DNA of 64,000 nt from assembly GCA_945910005.1 (NCBI GenBank), contig OX246741.1, positions 9,534,669-9,598,668 on the forward strand. Direction: 5' to 3'. Numbering within the stretch: the stretch's first letter is position 1; each line of letters opens with the position of its first letter. This DNA comes from Isoperla grammatica. Taxonomy: Eukaryota > Arthropoda > Insecta > Plecoptera > Perlodidae. Of this stretch, positions 25,701 to 35,832 are shown one piece after another. The position numbers and the translations under genes are program-made. Under the pieces are notes generated by a model. It searched no databases. It had not been told where the DNA came from and saw only the letters and a list, made by a program, of their open reading frames with translations.

Positions 25701-26998
25701 GGAGTAGTATTGCTCCAGTATTCATAGTTACGTGACGTCACAGCGGCCATGTTATTGATATTGTAGTATGCTCCGTTAGAAGTAGTATTGCTCCAGTATT
25801 CATGGTTACGTGACGTCACCGCGGCCATGTTATTGATATTGTAGTATGCTCCGTTAGGAGTAGTATTGCTCCAGTATTCATAGTTACGTGATGTCACAGC
25901 GGCCATGTTATTGATATTGTAGTATGCTCCGTTAGGAGTAGTATTGCTCCAGTATTCATAGTTACGTGACGTCACAGCGGCCATGTTATTGATACTGTAG
26001 TATGCTCCGTTAGAAGTAGTATTGCTCCAGTATTCATGGTTACGTGACGTCACCGCGGCCATGTTATTGATATTGTAGTATGCTCCGTTAGAAGTAGTAT
26101 TGCTCCAGTATTCATAGTTACGTGATGTCACCGCGGCCATGTTATTGATATTGTAGTATGCTCCGTTAGAAGTAGTATTGCTCCAGTATTCATAGTTACG
26201 TGACGTCACAGCGGCCATGTTATTGATATTGCAGTATGCTCCGTTAGAAGTAGTATTGCTCCAGTATTCATAGTTACGTGACGTCACAGCGGCCATGTTA
26301 TTGATATTGCAGTATGCTCCGTTAGGAGTAGTATTGCTCCAGTATTCATAGTTACGTGATGTCACCGCGGCCATGTTATTGATATTGCAGTATGCTCCGT
26401 TAGGAGTAGTATTGCTCCAGTATTCATAGTTACGTGATGTCACAGCGGCCATGTTATTGATATTGCAGTATGCTCCGTTAGAAGTAGTATTGCTCCAGTA
26501 TTCATAGTTACGTGATGTCACCGCGGCCATGTTATTGATATTGCAGTATGCTCCGTTAGGAGTAGTATTGCTCCAGTATTCATAGTTACGTGACGTCACA
26601 GCGGCCATGTTATTGATATTGCAGTATGCTCCGTTAGGAGTAGTATTGCTCCAGTATTCATAGTTACGTGACGTCACAGCGGCCATGTTATTGATATTGC
26701 AGTATGCTCCGTTAGAAGTAGTATTGCTCCAGTATTCATAGTTACGTGATGTCACCGCGGCCATGTTATTGATATTGCAGTATGCTCCGTTAGGAGTAGT
26801 ATTGCTCCAGTATTCATAGTTACGTGACGTCACAGCGGCCATGTTATTGATATTGCAGTATGCTCCGTTAGAAGTAGTATTGCTCCAGTATTCATAGTTA
26901 CGTGACGTCACAGCGGCCATGTTATTGATATTGCAGTATGCTCCGTTAGAAGTAGTATTGCTCCAGTATTCATAGTTACGTGACGTCACAGCGGCCAT

Positions 26999-29146
26999 GG
27001 TGGTAGCAAATATGATTTAAGCAAAATCAGAGGTTATAGAAAATGAGCGGCTATGATATCAAAATTGCATACAAGCAGGGTTTATAATTAAAAAACGATA
27101 ATATGAATCAAATATACACATACAAAAATACCAAAGACATTTATTTTAAAACCGATAAATGTTTGTTATAAAAAAATGTATTCTGAACTATTGCCAAAAA
27201 ATTCTCTGATAAAAGATTTTAATAATTTAAGGCATCATTGAAGAAAAGAGGCAGCCAAGTTCCGATGCCTGAGTTTTTCCAACGCAACCTAATGCGTTGA
27301 CTCAGATAACTTCAATTTTCTGTAACTTTTAACACTTAAGAAGATCCGCATCATCGAATTCTAACACATTATGCATTGAAAGTTACAGAAAAGTGAAGAA
27401 ATCTGCGTCAACACAGTGGGTTACTTTGGAAAAACGCAGGCATGGGAATTTACACTGTTATCTCAACGGATGCTATTTTGAAACTCATTTGCGCTTTGCT
27501 GTCAAATTTTGGTGGAACGTAAACAGGAGAAAAGCAAATACAAATTCATTGAATAGATTGAAATTCAAAGGAAATTTTGTGGTGCTCGATATTTCGCAAA
27601 TTTGACTGAGTGGAATTAATATTTGCCTATTTGATTGAAAACTAATGAAACTCCCCATTTACACTCGCTAGAGGTCATATAATTAGCAAATAAATATCTC
27701 GCATGATGTAAATGTTAGTCCATAAAAGAGAAACGTAATATTTTGAGCTTATTATGATAATCTAGTGCATATTCACTATATTCACATCATTTAACTAGAC
27801 AACGAACAGAACAATTCATAAAACACTTCAAATGTTGATAATAGCGATGGTTTCGAATATTCTTGGAATAACGTAAGAAATACGTCAAACTTGGTGTCAG
27901 AATCAACTTTTTCCTCGTGGATGTCCTCAAGCCAGACGTATCTAGAAAGCGGCGCTTATAATAATGATTTCCGTTCTAGACTCTTTACTAAACGAAACGT
28001 CATTAATCCAGAAAAACAGGTAGACTATTTTTGAAACGGATTTAAAATCCTATGTTTGAGGATTATAATGATATGCTTTTAATTTATCTAGCTATATAAA
28101 AAAACTTTAACAAAAATACGTCAAGAGATATATTATGTAGATCCAATGAAACTAGTGAATATGAATTTTAATGGCGTGAAAATTCTATGTAACGAAAGTC
28201 AGTGGTATACAAGCATGCAAGGAACACTTTTCTCAAAATCTCATTTTAATTTGTTAACTGTCAAATTTCATACAACAAACATATTGACACTTCCAAAAAT
28301 TGCAAATGAGCTATTAATTACAATAATATTTGCACTATATTTCTTTTTTAGATTATAAGATTCACGTTATTTTTAATACAATTTTTAAATATTATATTAT
28401 ACTTTAAAAACTACAGACACTCATGTCACACTTCCACCCCCGTATTTAAGCTTTGTTTTCCAAAGCCTTCAGGCCTTTCGGTGCATGTATCGTATCCTAT
28501 ACGTTCTTTACACTCAAAGCCCAGTCTAACGTTTGTACACATTTCCTTCATTCAACGAGCTGAAAGAGACGGTCACAAAGACCCAGAACCTTTGAGACGC
28601 TCAATTTGTAGCGAGTTTCTTGAACGAATCTGCGGTGTTTACGATTTCCACTTTCCCAGACACTTTGAAATAATGTTATAGGTATCTTTTCCGACAGTAT
28701 ATTATATGTCGACATTATATTATTACATGCATATTTATGTCAACTTCCTCAGTTAAAAACTACAGCTCAAACCAGGAATCGAACCTTGGTCTTTCGTTTT
28801 GGAAGTAGAAAAGGGTCAGCAAGCACGAGGTTTGATTTTCATTAACTTGATCTGTCAGTTTGTACTTCATGTGTTGGGACATCTTCTTTAGTATTTGTGT
28901 GCGGTTTTCTACAGCTTGTTGATTAAGTGTCGACGTTTGGTTTTATATGACCCAACTCTTGTAAGCTGCCCTCACAAAATCACATAAAAAGAAGTCTTAT
29001 AAAGGAGACTTAGTTTCATGTTGGTTCAAGGTGTTTTCTCGTCCTGAAACTTTAATCTTGCAATTCTCGTTTGGTTTAAGTGTAATGTTTCTCTTGTGCT
29101 GTCAAGAAAGAACAAAGCATGAAAGCAAGGAAGCACTCAATACATT
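26999..29146. other. AT-rich intronic sequence
   Basis: Part of intron 3. Contains the inverted repeat at 27264-27443. A short tRNA-related phrase on the minus strand (AAGGTTCGATTCCTGG, 28771-28786) resembles an RNA polymerase III B box without a clear A box. No gene recognised. Confidence 0.5.
27264..27443. repeat. Imperfect inverted repeat (possible decayed MITE)
   Basis: Left arm starts GATGCCTGAGTTTTTCCAA, and the right arm ends TTGGAAAAACGCAGGCAT. The arms of about 65-70 bp also share CTTCAATTTTCTGTAACTTT and its complement around a spacer of about 45 bp. No clear target duplication. Confidence 0.6.
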
Positions 29147-29389
29147 CAAAATTGTTCTGAATCGGTTTTGTTGATTCTGGCATTTGTCCGCAGGTGTTCG
29201 CACTGTCCAATCACTGATTCACATGTTTCGTATTTGAAATATCGATCTTTGATTGGTTATCGCTCACTCGTCGATGGTGTTCGAAGCCTACAGGATTGAT
29301 TTAGTCACTTTAAATTAAAGTCCCCCACTGCAAATCAGTTTAGTTACTGAGTTGGTAGACTCTAAACGTGAATTTATTTATTTATTCAA
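29147..29389 (+). repeat. Dispersed repeat R1, copy c (full length)
   Basis: From AAATTGTTCTGAATCGG to GTGAATTTATTTATTTATTC. ATTCAA is found at both edges and may be a short target duplication. Its 3' end touches the GC splice donor of cyclase exon 3. Confidence 0.8.
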
Positions 29390-29394
29390 CTTGC
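29389..29394 (-). promoter_or_regulatory. GC-type 5' splice site of intron 3
   Basis: Minus strand reads TTGCAG|GCAAGT. The intron begins GC instead of GT, but all other positions match the CAG|G-AAGT consensus, as usual for functional GC-AG introns. No GT donor nearby keeps phase 0 into exon 4. Confidence 0.75.
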
Positions 29395-29628
29395 CTGCAA
29401 GTTTTTGAAACGGTGTGACCGACAGAGCCGATGCAGCAGGCGCGACACGATGCTCCACGCATGCGTACTACCCGTTGGTCGTGACGTCATCAGCAAGATG
29501 GATTCCACATCTCCTTGCGTCTGCGCAGTGGAGCCTCGACCGTTGAGACGAGCGGTCGCCCCGCCCACGACCTCGTCATCGTCGTCCTCGTCTTCCTCCT
29601 TGATGCTGGCATCACGCGCCACGCCGAC
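29395..29628 (-). CDS. ADCY5/6-like: Adenylyl cyclase type 5/6-like, exon 3 (N-terminal cytoplasmic region)
   Basis: 234 nt in phase 0 at both ends, giving about residues 86-163. It has an acidic run KEEDEDDDDE near its start, then low-complexity polar sequence, and ends WSIVSRLLHRLCRSHRFKNLQ. This basic, amphipathic end leads straight into V-E-M-LYQRYF of exon 4. In vertebrate ADCY5/6 an equivalent basic helix of the type I-F-x-S-K-K-F precedes LYQRYF, so the join is well supported. The acceptor is GTGCGCAG before 29628. The donor is GC-type (see separate entry). The N-terminus is the least conserved part of these enzymes and serves as a regulatory and scaffold region. It is GC-rich relative to its flanks. 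The downstream intron is 20.6 kb and contains the minisatellite. Confidence 0.82.
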
Positions 29629-29714
29629 CTGCGCACGGGTACAGGGAACAAATACATAAATAAGTACAATAAAATTAAAAAATAATGCATGTAATCAATA
29701 CCCACATTAAACGG

Positions 29715-29853
29715 TTCAATACTTTCGTCAAACTTATTGAATTCAAGGACAAAAAAGCATCAATAAAAAGAAGCTATTTTTACCAAAAACTGTTTTTGAT
29801 TCGTTGTTGTTCTTGAATTCAATAAGTTTGAGTGTATGACAAAAGTATTGAGT
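29715..29853. mobile_element. Small inverted-repeat element
   Basis: Left arm TTCAATACTTTCGTCAAACT... and right arm ending GACAAAAGTATTGAG share CAAACTTATTGAATTCAAG and its complement. Arms are about 38-43 bp around a spacer of about 60 bp. Non-coding, in intron 2. Confidence 0.65.
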
Positions 29854-30412
29854 CGTGTAATGTCGCCATAACAATAAAAAAAAATAGAACAAAACCACAG
29901 GTGGCGTTGATAGATTATAGAGCTAAGTTGTAAAAGCCGCGAACTCCCAAATGGCTGTCACGTGAATGCCTAGTTCGGGCACAAACCAGGTTGAGCAATT
30001 CGCAGTTCATTAATCTCAATCTGTATTAAAAAATAACCTCCGTCCTCCTTATAACTCTAGTAAGCTTCAAAACGGAACTTCAATCAGCAGAGTCAATAAA
30101 GAAGTTCTCCTATGTTATCTGCTCTCGAATTCACCCTGAGTCTGCACCCAGGTAGTAGACTCGAGTACCCCTATCTTTGGACATGGGTGGGGGGTCAGGG
30201 AGGGTGAATGACCGAGGAGAATGGACGTGAAAAGGAAGACTTGAATACTTAATTAACATCCCACTGTAGCGAATATTCATATAAATATGATACTATGCTG
30301 TTATGAATAGTGGTATTTGAAAATGGAAAGTCATCCTTTTCTCGTCTATCCAGGTCGGTTACCTCTTACCCTCCCTAACGTTCACCCGGCCGAGGTCTGA
30401 TATAATCGTCGT

Positions 30413-30536
30413 ACAACATCTTCGGTAATGCTTCCGTCATGGGTGGGTGAGCGGCAGCCAATTCAGATACCTGCTCGGGTTGGCCGAGACTGTAAACACG
30501 TCATTGATTGATGACGAAAGCATTACCGAAGTTGTT
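30413..30536. mobile_element. Small MITE with 26-28 bp inverted ends
   Basis: Left end ACAACATCTTCGGTAATGC (30413-30440) and right end GCATTACCGAAGTTGTT (30511-30536) are near-perfect complements, with ATGACG at the inner borders. No coding capacity. Confidence 0.7.
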
Positions 30537-30727
30537 TTAAGAGACCTAGAGGTACTCGATCATACTACCTGAGCACTTATTCCTGAAAGTTGGCATTGTG
30601 ACTACACTTTCAGTGATATCTACGTATAACTAAGATAATATTAATAGCACATAAAGTGAGGTCAGGTGTAGAGTTTGTGATACGTAAATATTAAATTAAG
30701 TGAGTTATGTCACAAAGTGACAACTTT

Positions 30728-30855
30728 CAGAATCGAATCAGGGCTTGAGTGCATGCAGACAGGGTAAATTCTAGACTAGAACATTTTCATCCCTCCAGCT
30801 CTACGCTATGAACAAACCGCAGACGAGTTGACCTACTTTACCGACTGAGCTACCG
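30728..30855 (-). repeat. tRNA-related SINE relic
   Basis: On the minus strand an A-box-like GTAGCTCAGTCGG (30852-30840) is followed about 100 nt later by a B-box-like GATTCGATTC (about 30739-30730). The spacing is longer than in a tRNA, so this is a diverged or interrupted SINE at best. Confidence 0.4.
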
Positions 30856-32211
30856 TCATGCCCAACACCTGACCACTACGAGCGCTGCTGACGTAATAAG
30901 CTTTTATTTCAAGACGCTTCACCGAAACGCAGCACTCGATGCAAAGAGAATATGTAATCGAGGTTTAAGTGGGACATAACAGTCTTGGTCAAACCATAAT
31001 TGCGGTCCATTAGCTGTTGAAGACGTTCTTCGTTAGAGAACAGATTCTTTTGGTTTAGGAATAAAATAAGGTTAATAGCTAATGGGTCGTGCATGGTGTT
31101 TTGAAGGAAATATGCATTGAGTTAACAATTAACCTGCCAGTTCACATAGTTTTGAAAACTCTCAGATATATATTATGAAAATGAAAAATTGATAATAATT
31201 GTGATTTTTAATTGACAATTTGTACTTGTATGATTGACAAAAACGCATTTGCAGCAGATGATAACAATTTATCAATTTATTTCAATAAATTTATATCTCA
31301 TTGCTATGACGGTTTGAGACTCGCCGAATGTGAGTACCATATGGGTAACGTACATTAATTAGAGATGTAAAAATAAATGTTCAACCCGAACAGTAAAATA
31401 CGACCTTATGCATTGTGAGCAAGAATAGTTCTTAAAATCCAACGAGCTACTAATAGCTATTATATTGCCATTTACAAAATATTATGAAAACCTGTATATT
31501 TTGTATTTTTACAGAATTATTAAACGGGCTAATAGAAATAATACGGAACTTTGTACGTTATGCATAAAACATATTATAAGGGATGATTTCATTTCAATTC
31601 CCATAAGAAGTTTGCCAAGCTTTTAATGTTTATACAGACGTTTGTCATTGGCTGAGCAAAACGCGTTCGTCTAAAAGTCATCTATTTTGTTCTTTTTTTT
31701 AAAACACTGCATCACTAAAGTCTGCTTTCTTAAATGTACATTGAAGTTATATGCAAGAAAGATAAACTAATTAAAAGTTTCTAACTTTTGTGATATGCTA
31801 TGTACCACAAAATGAAATTACAGAGAAGCGTAGCCATCTGAAACATACCACATATTCAAACAAGTACATTCGTCCAGCTAAAGCTACTGCAGAAACTCAG
31901 GTCCCTAAATAGGGGTTGTATTTTATTTGTAAACCACAATTGCAATTATAAACGTGATTATAAGGTCATATCCTGCGAAATGAGAAGTATGTACATGACA
32001 TGTTAACTGTTTTCACGAATGAAGTTTTGTGCACATTTGTTTCAATCTAGCTGTGACGCACAACGCAATTTGGATCAGTGCCTCTCAAACTTGTTTACAC
32101 CAGCCTCACATAGGTAGGCCTAGTCTTAAAAGTACTAACGCCTCGCTCGCTAATAATTCAAAATAATCTTAGTTTTATGAAATAATATCGCAACACACGA
32201 AAACGGTTTAA
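30856..32211. other. AT-rich intronic sequence
   Basis: Part of intron 2. No gene, RNA or repeat recognised. Confidence 0.5.
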
Positions 32212-32465
32212 AGCCTGTCCGCTCATAGTAGAAACGAAACGTTTAGAGCTAATGGCCCATGTTTGTGTATTGAACCATTATAATCGGCTTGTAAACCAAG
32301 ATTTACTAGAAAAACACGGTTGCCAATTTTATAATAAAGGAAGTCGAAATGGAAATGACAACAGCGCGCTACCTGTTGGCCCTTTTAACTCTATTTTACG
32401 GTCTATTAGACAAACATTGGTCATTAGCTTTTAAACGTTTCGTTTCTACTATGAGCGGACAGGCT
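32212..32465. mobile_element. MITE with about 36-bp near-perfect inverted ends
   Basis: AGCCTGTCCGCTCATAGTAG at the left end is mirrored by CTACTATGAGCGGACAGGCT at the right. The symmetry continues through GAAACGAAACGTTT and a CTAATG motif. 254 bp, with a 60-codon chance frame inside. Confidence 0.8.
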
Positions 32466-32569
32466 ACCTCAGTAAATCAACAGACATGTGTGTTGCATGT
32501 TCGGTAGTGCGTCGTGAAAGTAATGCTCGTCCTTATGAGATATATTGAAATGAAATAATAGAATTATAA

Positions 32570-32851
32570 AGTGGTTCCACAGCAACCTTGTGGAGGCTGA
32601 CGTCATAGATAACGGAGTTGGAGCCAATCAGCGGGTGGCTTTTCCAAATACTGACATTTGATTAGCCAGTGCATCGCAAAGCGTTATAGTATCCACAACG
32701 TGGTTGTAGAACTACTAACCACGGTCAGAATTTGAAAAAAAAAAAAAAAAAAAAAATGCGTTAATTTTCGTGAGCATCCGCTCCCTTCGTCAATGCCCTC
32801 GCGTCTGAGGAAGAGAGCGGATGCATTCGAAAATTAATTCGCACTTTGGTA
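32570..32851. repeat. Imperfect inverted repeat, poly-A tract and hairpin
   Basis: GTGGTTCCACAGCAACCTTGTGG (split motif near 32572) is loosely mirrored by TCCACAACGTGGTTGTAGAAC near 32692. A run of about 22 A follows at 32734-32755. Next to it lies a hairpin of about 95 bp whose arms start GCGTTAATTTTCGTGAGCAT and end AATTAATTCGC. The A run beside a hairpin could be a retroposon tail or a slippage-prone tract. Confidence 0.5.
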
Positions 32852-33067
32852 GGTGTTTTTTATTTTATTTTAAGTTATGACCGCGGTTCCTGTTCGTGTG
32901 TGCATGGACTTATAATGGTAAATTTGTTACTGGACCTAAATCAGCTAAAAAATCAACGTACTAATTTAATAGCTACGGAAAGGGGCGGTGGGCAGCCAAT
33001 TTAGCCCTTAAATTTTGGATTTTTAATTTTTTACATTGTTCACATTGTTGTTGTGACTGCTGATGTG

Positions 33068-33264
33068 TAAGAGCTGGTCCACACAGATTTTTAAGACATA
33101 AGATTTAAGGTTTAACGCGTAGTCGTAAAGTTGGATCATAGGAAACACGTACTGGCGTTCACACAAAGTTTTAGTTTTAAGACGTTGTTTCCATTGTTGT
33201 TTTTAAAACAACGTCTTAAAACCTTATGCATTATGTCTTTAAAATCTGTGTGGACCAGCCTTAA
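33068..33264 (+). mobile_element. MITE, Harbinger-like, family B copy 1
   Basis: Ends GAGCTGGTCCACACAG and CTGTGTGGACCAGCCT, flanked by TAA on each side (33068-33070, 33262-33264). About 191 bp, nearly identical to the copies at 60041-60230 and 60254-60450. An internal hairpin TTTTAAGACGTTGTTT / AAAACAACGTCTTAAAA is part of the element. Lies in intron 2. Confidence 0.85.
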
Positions 33265-33364
33265 TAGGCGCTAAAATGCCCGACAATATACAAAACCGGA
33301 AATAAGAATCGCAGACGCGTATTCGAACCATGTTGCACATCCAGATAGTTGTAAGTATAGTTGT

Positions 33365-33531
33365 CCCAAGACTACCTTACACATGCTTTCGTCACAGGCG
33401 ACTGGTTCGTAGCCAATCAGCGATCGGTATTGGCCTGGGTGTGTCTCGAGCGGTTCGCTGGTTGGCTACGACTAACTACGGAATCACATCCGGGGCGGAT
33501 GTGACGAAAGCAGGTGTAAAGTAATCTTGGG
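33365..33531. mobile_element. MITE with 32-bp inverted ends
   Basis: CCCAAGACTACCTTACACAT at the left is mirrored at the right by CCCAAGATTACTTTACACCT on the other strand; both continue to GCTTTCGTCACA. About three mismatches in 32. It sits about 50 bp from the exon 2 splice donor. Confidence 0.75.
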
Positions 33532-33582
33532 TCCACTATACATGGTGTGTGTGTTCTGTGTTTAGTTGGTACAGTAGCTCAC

Positions 33583-33765
33583 CGCTAGGAGGCTGCACGA
33601 GTGCGCTGGTCTGCCGCGTGGAGCGTTAGTGTTGAAGTGCTCGATGACCTGCCAGTTGGACTTGCGAGGCACTTCCGGTGTGCCTGGGTCGCTGAGGTCG
33701 AGGCTACCGGAAGCTGCGATGTGCTGACGTAGGGATGAGCTGCGACGCGTACGCCCTGTCAGCTC
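33583..33765 (-). CDS. ADCY5/6-like: Adenylyl cyclase type 5/6-like, exon 2 (N-terminal cytoplasmic region)
   Basis: 183 nt, 61 codons, phase 0 at both ends, giving about residues 25-85. It is rich in Ser and Arg near the start (TGRTRRSSSLRQH) and contains DLSDPGTPEVPRKSNWQVIEHFN. The RRSSS stretch resembles a basophilic kinase site, but that is only a pattern. The acceptor is GTCGCCAG before 33765, and the donor is CTAGCG|GTGAGC. I assign it by frame continuity between exon 1 (ending D-E) and exon 3 (starting V-G-V), good splice consensus and coding-like composition. The N-termini of these cyclases are too variable for a family match. Alternative exons in introns 1 and 2 cannot be excluded. 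Confidence 0.72.
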
Positions 33766-34188
33766 CTGGCGACGGACAAAGCAATTAGTAACAATAACTT
33801 TGCAAACTACCGCAGGGCACAAACTTGGGGATGAACAAAGAAATTAAACAAAAATAAATTAATACATTTTCTACTTTTTTTATAATAACGATGATATTAG
33901 AATTATCTCGGTAACAAAACAATCACTGTGCACTGTTGTGCAACTCTGAGGAGATCTCTTTCACATTGTTTTGCTGCCAAATAAAACATGTGGTATTGTA
34001 TGAACTTAAAACTTGGTACGTTTTAACATATTGTTATATAGTTACCATTAATATTTGGGTAAATAATTACTAGTTCTTATATTCGTTCCAAAAATAAGGT
34101 CAGGAAAAACTAAAATACTTTGACCTTATACAATGTTCAAAATAAAAGAAAACAATTTGTTTGTACAAAGCAAATTATACTGTCAATA

Positions 34189-34882
34189 GGTCTGTTCGTT
34201 CTGTAGTAGCAGTCGCACTGCAGGAGGCGAGTTGGAGCAAAGACATATGACGTCATAGGAGTTGGTAGCACATTGGAGTAGTTTATGAAAACGAACGGTT
34301 TTGTAGCAGATTTTGTTGCGCGGCAAATTAATTCTCAATTACCGTGAGATACCAGCATCAACCTAGAGCTACTGAATAGAATATTTCATAGAATAATAGT
34401 ATTAAAATGTCCCTGCAGACCAAGTATCACACTATTATACTCGAAAGGCGAGAGTAATTGTTATTTACAGTAGGGCCTAGGCCTAGACCTAGGCCAACTC
34501 ATTGGTGAGAGGTTTGGGACAATCCACTAGGCCTCGAGTGTAGAAAACACTATTTATATAAATTTAAAATGTATACAAAGCATAAAATTCATTTTGACTA
34601 TCAAATATGTAATGGCCATCCACTATTTCTGGGCCATTCTCTCCACAAGCAATCTTGCACACTTCTCCATCCATAATTACGCGCCTTTTTGCAATCTGCT
34701 ACAACTTTACTGAAAGCGCTCCACCTCTCGAGTAGGAGCACTTTCAGTAGAGTTGTAGCAGCTACCATTTCGTAATCGAACACTTTTGTAGTAGCGCCAA
34801 CTTACTACCAAAGCGTCTGCTCCCATAGAACGAACGCTTTTGTAGTACTGTCGCACATTGTAGTAGACAGAACGAACAGACC
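34189..34882. mobile_element. Non-autonomous TIR element, about 0.7 kb
   Basis: Ends GGTCTGTTCGTTCTGT and ACAGAACGAACAGACC are perfect 16-bp inverted repeats. Weaker internal repeats of the same words occur (AACGAACGGTTTTGTAG, AACGAACGCTTTTGTAG). An internal 67-bp hairpin (34696-34762) starts CTGCTACAACTTTACTGAAA. No transposase. The target duplication is not obvious. Located in intron 1. Confidence 0.75.
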
Positions 34883-35689
34883 TCAGATGACGTTTTAAGT
34901 TCACGTTATGTTTGCCCACCAATAGCGAGGAAAATTAATTGTGTCCAGTGTTGTTTTTTAATTTCTTAGCATTGGTCCATATCCCGAACCAATCAGTTCA
35001 ATCAGGAAAGCTTGTATCAAGAATCAGGTCTGTGACTTGTTTCATAATTGGCCGGCTTAACACGAATACCAGACGATTACAGTAAATAAGCGGAAGCATC
35101 GCTCCAAGCATCTTAAACCATTCAGAGAGTATTGTTTTTAGCAACGAGACGATAGATTGTTTCTCTCCAAGACTAAACGTAGTGTTTGAAAAGGATTGAA
35201 CTTATTGTGTACTTCGCACTTTATTCTGGTCTATTGCACTTAAAGTAAACTTTGAACTAGTAAACAGTCGGTCTACTAATAGATACGAAAACAGTCATAT
35301 CGTATTGTTTTATTTTTCGAGTAGAAGTTTCACTTTGTTATCTAGTTGGTAATATTTGAAACAAGTTAATAATTGCAATCCCAGCTTTCATTTTGTATCA
35401 AAGAAGGAGCATTGTAATAACAATTTTCAGTATATAAGTGCCGTCGTCGGCTGCTTGTAAACTTGATACGTGATGTGTCCCTCTTCAAGAAATGGATATA
35501 CATACCTTAATAAAATAAACATAAACCCGGTCATAAAACTTAACCTATTTTTATATGGCTATGCATTGGACTTCTGAGAAATTAAATGGAATTGCATACA
35601 CATATATGTTAGGAATATCGGTTTTATAGTAAGCCAAATTGAGGTTATTATAATGACCCCAGCGGGGTCGTGTTTTCTTCCTTCATGTT
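34883..35689. other. AT-rich intronic sequence
   Basis: Part of intron 1. Nothing recognised on either strand. Confidence 0.5.
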
Positions 35690-35832
35690 TACCCCATCTA
35701 TCACATCATATATTGGGATATTTGAGAATATCTCTGAAAAACTTCCAGCAATATTTCTGGTGGAAGCAATTGAACCGCCAACCTCCTGTACCAAGTCAAG
35801 TATGCAACCACACTGAGCTAGACATCTCCATC
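35690..35832 (-). repeat. tRNA-derived SINE
   Basis: On the minus strand, A box TAGCTCAGTGTGG (35820-35808) and B box GGTTCAATTGC (35776-35766) lie at tRNA-like spacing. They are followed by a non-tRNA body (CCAGAAATATTGCTGGAAG). There is no acceptor-stem pairing, so it is a tRNA-derived retroposon, not a tRNA gene. Confidence 0.6.

Larger units (their letters stand above)
10617..26998 (-). repeat. 78-bp tandem minisatellite, about 210 units, in intron 3 of the cyclase gene
   Basis: Contiguous head-to-tail units of 78 bp over 16.4 kb (16382/78 = 210). The plus-strand landmarks are TGTTATTGATATTGCAG, TATGCTCCGTTAGGAG, TATTCATAGTTACGTGACG and TCACCGCGGCCA. Variation is confined to about ten recurrent sites, mostly transitions: GATATT/GATACT, TTGCAG/TTGTAG, TTAGGA/TTAGAA, CTCCAG/CTCCGG/CTGCAG, CATAG/CATGG, GACGTC/GATGTC, and ACCGCGG/ACAGCGG/GCAGCGG/ACCGTGG. 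Units near the left edge (10668-11160), and single ones near 16445 and 20501, carry GTAAGGTGATGACACC in place of GTTACGTGACGTCACC. Period-breaking changes are seen only near the left edge (a 2-bp insertion at about 10827 and again near 11221). High homogeneity implies recent expansion or ongoing exchange. It is not CRISPR, since there are no spacers. Confidence 0.97.
10838..26998 (-). other. 5386-codon open frame of a 26-residue repeat, probably not a gene
   Basis: One minus-strand frame through the minisatellite has no stop for 5386 codons, encoding about 207 repeats of a unit with landmarks NNMAAVTSRNYEYWS and NTTPNGAYCNI. The first ATG has context ACCACCATGG, and each unit has ATG in context AACATGG. 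Each unit would carry an N-T-T glycosylation sequon. Against coding: no signal peptide, no unique domain and no homolog I recognise. A stop-free 78-bp unit automatically gives a giant frame. Of about ten recurrent variable sites, only three are third positions and only two are synonymous (ACG/ACA, GCG/GCT). The others change residues (P/S, C/Y, Y/H, W/R/C, V/A, N/S, A/T). Two other frames, one per strand, give 26-residue repeats interrupted by stops. The frame is in the sense strand of the cyclase intron. Confidence 0.8.

Noticed and set aside
10617..26998. Array considered as CRISPR or as centromeric satellite
   Set aside because: Units are contiguous with no variable spacers, so it is not CRISPR. 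It is bounded by exons of one gene, which argues against a centromeric location.
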